A stretch of DNA of 16,256 nucleotides, from assembly GCA_937872165.1 (NCBI GenBank), contig CALMOR010000208.1:1153-17408 (forward strand), written 5' to 3'. Positions 11,839-16,256 of this stretch are shown here, piece after piece. Below the pieces are notes generated by a model that was given only the letters and a program-made list of their open reading frames with translations, was not told where the DNA came from and did no database searches. Position 1 is the first letter of the stretch, and each line of letters starts with the position of its first letter. The translations under genes and the position numbers were made by a program. This DNA is from an uncultured Burkholderiales bacterium. Its GTDB lineage: Bacteria; Pseudomonadota; Gammaproteobacteria; Burkholderiales; Burkholderiaceae_D.

Positions 11839-14583
11839 ATGAAGCCCGAAGCGCAAGCCACGATCTACCGCAAGGACTACCGACCGCCCGTCTTCCGGGT
11901 CGAGCGGATCGAGATGGGCCTCGACCTCGATCCCGACACGACGGTGATCGCGTCGCGCCTGCATCTGGCGCGGCAAGCGCCGGGACCGATGGTGCTCGAC
12001 GGCGAAAGCCTCACGCTGCTGGAGCTGACGGTCGACGGCGTGGCGCGGTCGCCGCACGGCTATCGGCTGACGACGCAGGGCCAGAGGCAGACGCTGACGA
12101 TCGACGACTTGCCCGACGCGTGCGTGCTCGACCTCACGGTCCGCATCGCGCCGGTCGCGAACACGACGCTGATGGGCCTCTACGTGTCCGGCGGCAACTT
12201 CTTCACGCAGTGCGAGGCCGAAGGCTTCCGGCGCATCACTTTCTTTCCCGATCGGCCCGACGTGATGGCGCGCTTCACCGTGATGCTGCGTGCCGACCGC
12301 AAGCGCTATCCGGTGCTGCTGTCGAACGGCAACCTGATCGAGGCGGGCGAACTGCCCGACGGACGCCACTACGCGAAGTGGGAAGACCCGTTCCCAAAGC
12401 CGAGCTATCTCTTCGCTCTGGTGGCCGGCAAGCTGTCGTCGATCGAGCGCAAGGTGACGACGGGCAGCGGCCGGCCGGTCCTGCTGCAGGTCTACACCGA
12501 GAAGCGCGATCTCGCGAAGGCCGGCTACGCGCTCGATTCGCTCGAGCGCTCGCTGCGCTGGGACGAGGCGCGCTTCGGGCTCGAGCTCGATCTCGATCGC
12601 TTCATGATCGTCGCCGTCGGCGACTTCAACATGGGGGCGATGGAGAACAAGGGCCTCAACATCTTCAACACCAAGTACGTCCTCGCCGATCCGCGCACCG
12701 AGACCGATACCGACTTCTCGAACGTCGAGGCGGTCGTAGGCCACGAGTACTTCCATAACTGGACCGGCAATCGCGTGACCTGCCGCGACTGGTTCCAGCT
12801 GACGCTGAAGGAAGGCCTGACGGTCTTTCGCGACCAGGAGTTCTCGGCCGACATGGCGGTCGCACAACTCGAGGGGCGGTCGCAGGTCGATCCGCGCGGC
12901 GTGCGCGCGACCCTGCGCATCGACAACGTCCGCAACCTGCGCGCCTCGCAGTTCCCCGAGGACGCGGGCCCGATGGCGCATCCGATCCGTCCCGAGAGCT
13001 ATCAGGAGATCGGCAACTTCTATACCGCGACCGTCTACCAGAAGGGCTCCGAAGTCGTCCGCATGCAGCAGACGCTGCTCGGACGAGACGGATTGCGCGC
13101 GGGCCTCGACGAATACTTCCGTCGGCACGACGGAGCCGCGGTGTCGTGCGAGGACTTCGTGTCGGCGATGGAGTCGGTCTATGCGGCGCAGAAGCCCGGA
13201 GCGAACCTCGAGGGCTTCAGGCGCTGGTACAGCCAGGCGGGCACGCCGCGCGTGTCGGCCAGCGATTCGTACGACGAAGCGACGCGACGCTACGTGCTGA
13301 CGCTGCGGCAGTTCTGTCCGCGCGTCGGCATCGAGAAGCGGACCGCGGCCGACAAGAAGCCGTTCCACATCCCGTTCGCGGTCGGCCTCGTCGATCGGGC
13401 GGGTCGCGCCATGCCGTTGCTGCTGCAGGGCTCGGGCCGCGGCGGGGACGAGACCACCACCGAGGTGCTCGAACTGACCGACGACGAGCAGCGCTTCGTG
13501 TTCGACGACGTCGCCGAGCGTCCGGTCCCCTCGCTGCTGCGCGACTTCTCGGCGCCCGTCATCGTCGATTATCCGTACGCGGACGACGATCTCGCGTTGC
13601 TCGCGGCGCACGACGGCGATCCGTTCAATCGCTGGGAAGCCGGCCAGCGCCTCGCGACCCGCGAACTGATCCGTCTCACCCACGACGTGCAATCGGGCGA
13701 CGCGCTCGTCGTCGGGCGACCGTTGATCGACGTCTATCGGGCCACGCTGAACGACCGCTCGCTCGATGCGGGCCTGAAGGAGGCCGCGGTGACGCTGCCG
13801 TCGGAGGGCATGATCGGCGAGCAGTTGCCGGTCTACGATCCGGCGGCCGTCCGCAAGGCCCGCGTCTTCCTCACCGACGCGCTCGCCCGCGAACTCGCCG
13901 ACGAGTGGCATCGCGTCCATCGCGAGCATCGGACGCCCGGTCCCTATTCGCCGGCCTGGGGCCAGGCCGCCCCGCGGGCGCTGAAGAACGCCGCGCTCGG
14001 CTACCTCGCGCGCGTCGACGATCGCGAGGCGCACGCGGTCCTCGATCACCAGTGGTCCACGGCCGACAACATGACCGACCTGCTGGCCGCCTTCATGGCG
14101 ATCGTCAACGCGCCGCAGCGTTCGGAGCGCAACACGACGCGCAAGGCGCGCGCGATCGAAGGCTTCCATCGGCGCTTCAGGACCGACCCGCTCGTGGTCG
14201 ACAAGTGGCTGCGCGTCCAGTCGACCGCGTTCGAGGCCGACGACGGAGTGCTCGACACGGTCGTCGCATTGACCCGGCACAGCGCGTACTCGCCGTCCAA
14301 TCCGAACAAGGTCGCCTCGCTGCTCGGTGGCTACTTCAACGGCAATGCGGCTGCCTTCCATCGGGCCGACGGCCGCGGCCACGCGTTCTGGGCCGAGCAG
14401 ATCCTGGTCCTCGACCGCATCAACCCTTCGGTCGCCGGACGGCTCGCGCGGGCGCTCGAACGCTGGCAGAAGCTCGGACCCGCGCTGCAGGCCTCGGCGC
14501 ACAGGGCGCTGGAGGTCGTGCACGGGACCAAGGGCCTGTCGAACGACGTGCTCGAGATCGTCGACAAGGCGCTGTCGGTCTGA
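11839..14583 (+). CDS. pepN: Aminopeptidase N (M1 family zinc metallopeptidase)
   Basis: This 914-residue cytoplasmic peptidase removes N-terminal residues from short peptides during protein turnover. The substrate-binding GAMEN motif is at residues 266-270 (FNMGAMENKGLNIFNTKYV). The zinc site is HEYFH at 302-306 with the third ligand E325 (LKEGLTVFRDQEF), giving the exact HEXXH-x18-E spacing. The N-terminal beta domain has YVSGGNFFTQCEAEGFRRIT, typical of bacterial PepN, and the C-terminal helical domain ends in ILVLDRINPSVAGRLARA. Length is slightly above the 870 residues of the E. coli enzyme. The start ATG 11839 has GAGAAG upstream. The fbp gene follows after 40 bases, probably in the same transcript; this pairing is common in betaproteobacteria. 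All catalytic residues are present. Confidence 0.98.
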   Translation: MKPEAQATIYRKDYRPPVFRVERIEMGLDLDPDTTVIASRLHLARQAPGPMVLDGESLTLLELTVDGVARSPHGYRLTTQGQRQTLTIDDLPDACVLDLTVRIAPVANTTLMGLYVSGGNFFTQCEAEGFRRITFFPDRPDVMARFTVMLRADRKRYPVLLSNGNLIEAGELPDGRHYAKWEDPFPKPSYLFALVAGKLSSIERKVTTGSGRPVLLQVYTEKRDLAKAGYALDSLERSLRWDEARFGLELDLDRFMIVAVGDFNMGAMENKGLNIFNTKYVLADPRTETDTDFSNVEAVVGHEYFHNWTGNRVTCRDWFQLTLKEGLTVFRDQEFSADMAVAQLEGRSQVDPRGVRATLRIDNVRNLRASQFPEDAGPMAHPIRPESYQEIGNFYTATVYQKGSEVVRMQQTLLGRDGLRAGLDEYFRRHDGAAVSCEDFVSAMESVYAAQKPGANLEGFRRWYSQAGTPRVSASDSYDEATRRYVLTLRQFCPRVGIEKRTAADKKPFHIPFAVGLVDRAGRAMPLLLQGSGRGGDETTTEVLELTDDEQRFVFDDVAERPVPSLLRDFSAPVIVDYPYADDDLALLAAHDGDPFNRWEAGQRLATRELIRLTHDVQSGDALVVGRPLIDVYRATLNDRSLDAGLKEAAVTLPSEGMIGEQLPVYDPAAVRKARVFLTDALARELADEWHRVHREHRTPGPYSPAWGQAAPRALKNAALGYLARVDDREAHAVLDHQWSTADNMTDLLAAFMAIVNAPQRSERNTTRKARAIEGFHRRFRTDPLVVDKWLRVQSTAFEADDGVLDTVVALTRHSAYSPSNPNKVASLLGGYFNGNAAAFHRADGRGHAFWAEQILVLDRINPSVAGRLARALERWQKLGPALQASAHRALEVVHGTKGLSNDVLEIVDKALSV

Positions 14584-14623
14584 TTCTCCTTCCCTCCACC
14601 GCGGTACCTCGAACGGAACGACC

Positions 14624-15649
14624 ATGTCCGAAGCGAATGCTGTCCGCGGCCGCGTCTCGCTGACGCGTTACCTGATCGAACTCGAACGGCACGACGACGG
14701 ACGCGGTCCGCTGCCGCCGTCGCTGCGCCTGCTGATCGAGGTCGTCGCACGCGCCTGCAAGCAGATCGCCCACGAGGTGGGCAAGGGCGCGCTGGGCGGC
14801 GTGCTGGGGGAGGCCGGTACCGGCAACATCCAGGGCGAGGCGCAGAAGAAGCTCGACGTCATCGCCAACGAGATCCTGCTCGAGGCCAACGAGTGGGGCG
14901 GGCATCTCGCCGCGATGGCGTCCGAGGAGATGGCCACCGTCTTCCCGATCCCCGACCACTACCCTAGCGGCGAGTACCTGCTGCTATTCGACCCGCTCGA
15001 CGGATCGTCGAACATCGACGTCAACGTCTCGATCGGGACGATCTTCTCGGTACTCGGCTGCCCGGAAGGGACGACGCCGGGCGAGTCCGCGTTCCTGCAG
15101 GCCGGCAGCCATCAGGTCGCGGCGGGCTACGCGGTCTACGGCCCGCAGACCCAGCTCGTGCTGACGGTCGGCCACGGTGTCGCGGTGTTCACGCTCGATC
15201 GCGAGACGCACTCGTGGATCCTCACCGACGACGGCGTCCGCATCCCCGAGGACACCAAGGAATTCGCGATTAACATGAGCAACCGGCGCCACTGGGAAGC
15301 ACCGGTGTCGCGCTACATCGACGAACTGCTGGCCGGCCACGAAGGCCCGCTCGCGAAGGACTACAACATGCGATGGGTGGCGTCGATGGTCGCCGACGTC
15401 CATCGCATCCTGTCGCGCGGCGGGGTGTTCATGTACCCGCGCGACGCGCGCGAACCGGACAAGCCGGGCAAGCTGCGCCTGCTCTACGAAGCGAACCCGA
15501 TGAGCTTCATCGTCGAGCAGGCCGGCGGCGCGGCGACCGACGGACGCGGCCGCATCCTCGACGTCGCGCCCGAGAAGCTGCATCAGCGCATCGCCGTGTT
15601 CCTGGGATCGAAGAACGAGGTCGAGCGTGTAACCCGTTATCACGCCTGA
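14624..15649 (+). CDS. fbp: Class I fructose-1,6-bisphosphatase
   Basis: This 341-residue cytoplasmic enzyme hydrolyses fructose 1,6-bisphosphate to fructose 6-phosphate in gluconeogenesis, and also in the Calvin cycle where that exists. The opening VSLTRYLIE is typical. The metal site is SEE at 100-102 followed by DPLDGSSNID starting at D123; the latter is the class I signature. ANPMSFIVEQAGGAATDG near the C-terminus and GSKNEVERV at the end also match. Start ATG 14624 was chosen because the family begins here and the open frame above lies inside pepN. It is a natural partner of peptide and fatty-acid breakdown, as growth on such carbon sources needs gluconeogenesis. It is convergent with the small secreted protein gene, 41 bases away. 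Confidence 0.98.
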   Translation: MSEANAVRGRVSLTRYLIELERHDDGRGPLPPSLRLLIEVVARACKQIAHEVGKGALGGVLGEAGTGNIQGEAQKKLDVIANEILLEANEWGGHLAAMASEEMATVFPIPDHYPSGEYLLLFDPLDGSSNIDVNVSIGTIFSVLGCPEGTTPGESAFLQAGSHQVAAGYAVYGPQTQLVLTVGHGVAVFTLDRETHSWILTDDGVRIPEDTKEFAINMSNRRHWEAPVSRYIDELLAGHEGPLAKDYNMRWVASMVADVHRILSRGGVFMYPRDAREPDKPGKLRLLYEANPMSFIVEQAGGAATDGRGRILDVAPEKLHQRIAVFLGSKNEVERVTRYHA

Positions 15650-15690
15650 AGAAGGTTACCGCTCTCCCGGCACGTTCCTGCGCCGTGCGA

Positions 15691-16080
15691 TCAGCGGGCG
15701 ACCGGCACCGGCGGCGTCGTCGTCACCGTCTCGGTGATCGTGCCGCCGCCCTTGACGCTGCCGCTCGTGGTACCGCTACCGGCGATGCGGGCCTCGCAAT
15801 CGGCACGATCGGCCGCCGGCAGGTTGCCGCAGCGGGCGAGCGCGTTCGCTCGGTAGCTGTCGTTGTCGTCGCGCAGCCGGCCCTGGCGGATCGAGTCGTA
15901 GGCGGCCGCCGCGCTGCGCAGGCACGAGGCCTGGTCCTGCCCGGTCGTGCCGCTCGCGCAGCGGGCGCGCTCGGCATCGTATTGCGCCCTGGCGGCGTCG
16001 GGCGCATGGGTCGCGTCGGCGGCGAAGACGCTGCCGGCGACGAAGAGACCGGCCGTGACCATCCATCGCATCGTGTTCAT
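15691..16080 (-). CDS. Small secreted protein with four cysteines, function unknown
   Basis: This 129-residue protein starts at ATG 16080 with GGAG six bases upstream. A signal peptide is evident (MRWMVTAGLFVAGSVFA, cleavage near A20/A21). The mature part is Ala/Arg/Asp-rich and helical, with cysteines at 41, 53, 84 and 95, which would allow two disulfides in the periplasm. A pattern of charged residues (YDAERARCA, AYDSIRQGRL) suggests a helical hairpin. The tail from about residue 101 is Gly/Thr/Ser/Pro-rich and likely disordered. Similar small proteins are often annotated as hypothetical in Burkholderiales; I do not recognise a named family. It is convergent with fbp. A possible promoter lies upstream. 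Confidence 0.85.
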   Translation of the reverse strand: MNTMRWMVTAGLFVAGSVFAADATHAPDAARAQYDAERARCASGTTGQDQASCLRSAAAAYDSIRQGRLRDDNDSYRANALARCGNLPAADRADCEARIAGSGTTSGSVKGGGTITETVTTTPPVPVAR

Positions 16081-16098
16081 GGTTGCTCCGTGGTTTCG

Positions 16099-16126
16099 AC
16101 GACGTGACCTTATGCGCTCGATGCCG
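16099..16126 (-). promoter_or_regulatory. Weak promoter candidate for the four-cysteine protein
   Basis: Minus strand, upstream of ATG 16080: a TTGCAC-like -35 and, about 15 bases further, CATAAG as a -10. Both hexamers match the consensus only in part and the spacing is short, so this is tentative. Confidence 0.25.
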
Positions 16127-16196
16127 GTCGTGCAAGGACGAGCGCGTGTCGAGGCCTCGTTCGGTGCCGGGCTTCGCGTCGATCGTCGCGCGGCCG

Positions 16197-16256
16197 TCAC
16201 GCGACGCGGCGCCGGCGCATCGCCGAGAAGGCGGTGCCCACGACCAGCAGCGTCGC
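16197..16256 (-). CDS. C-terminal end of a probable PEP-CTERM-type exported protein (partial)
   Basis: The last 19 sense codons before a TGA (plus positions 16197-16199) on the minus strand read ATLLVVGTAFSAMRRRRVA. This is a hydrophobic helix followed by four arginines, the usual end of a PEP-CTERM sorting signal, in which a Pro-Glu-Pro stands just before the Ala-Thr; that part lies beyond the window edge. PEP-CTERM proteins are exported, cleaved by exosortase and usually associated with exopolysaccharide production. The frame is open to the edge. An ordinary C-terminal membrane anchor with a basic cap is the alternative. The evidence is short, so the call is tentative. Confidence 0.55.
   Translation of the reverse strand, partial: ATLLVVGTAFSAMRRRRVA

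Noticed and set aside
11611..14625. 1004-codon minus-strand open frame antisense to pepN
   Set aside because: pepN has complete GAMEN and zinc motifs in the other strand. The antisense product is Arg/Val/Asp-rich without domains, so it is a shadow.
15629..15659. GTAACC / GGTTAC inverted repeat around the fbp stop as a bidirectional terminator
   Set aside because: Six-base arms with a 19-base loop partly inside the gene and no T-tract on either strand.

Overview
The window comes from a high-GC proteobacterial chromosome, most likely a betaproteobacterium of the Burkholderiales type. This is an inference from four things: strong G/C preference at third codon positions, with long spurious antisense frames as a result; a pepN-fbp gene pair; an ECF sigma factor with a short zinc-type anti-sigma of a kind common in that group; and the DUF1178, DUF1223 and DUF4136 families. 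Genes are packed tightly. No tRNA, rRNA, insertion sequence, CRISPR array or integration scar was seen, and no gene-free stretch reaches 300 bases. The largest gap is the divergent region 11634-11838.

Region 1 (1-7726) is an acyl-CoA catabolism locus in two convergent halves. The plus-strand half has a 5'-truncated crotonase, a histidine phosphatase, an aminoglycoside-phosphotransferase-fold kinase and a YfcG-type glutathione transferase. The minus-strand half reads from high to low coordinates: 4HBT thioesterase, DUF1178 zinc-ribbon protein, two acyl-CoA dehydrogenases and two MaoC-type hydratases. The two halves meet tail to tail with 6 bases between stop codons. The dehydrogenases look like complementary subunits of one heteromeric enzyme: one keeps a catalytic-type Glu, the other keeps the FAD-contacting R-x-x-F-G motif. 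The kinase belongs to the broad family that contains LvaA and the N-terminal part of ACAD10/11. One reading is that the locus degrades a hydroxylated or branched acyl-CoA through a phosphorylated intermediate. That is the most interesting hypothesis here, and it remains inference.

Region 2 (7787-11633, minus strand) is an envelope redox and stress module. A DUF4136 lipoprotein, an ECF sigma factor and a 65-residue zinc-binding anti-sigma factor are chained by ATGA overlaps. After a 113-base gap that holds a candidate ECF-type promoter come a periplasmic CxxC protein (DUF1223), a four-helix cytochrome b561 and a Tat-exported, probably lipid-anchored molybdopterin oxidoreductase. Those last three are also closely packed. 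The layout suggests the sigma factor controls a periplasmic electron-transfer or repair system.

Region 3 (11839-15649, plus strand) is housekeeping: aminopeptidase N (pepN) followed by class I fructose-1,6-bisphosphatase (fbp). Region 4 (15691-16256, minus strand) has a small secreted four-cysteine protein and, at the window edge, the last 19 codons of a gene whose product ends like a PEP-CTERM sorting signal.
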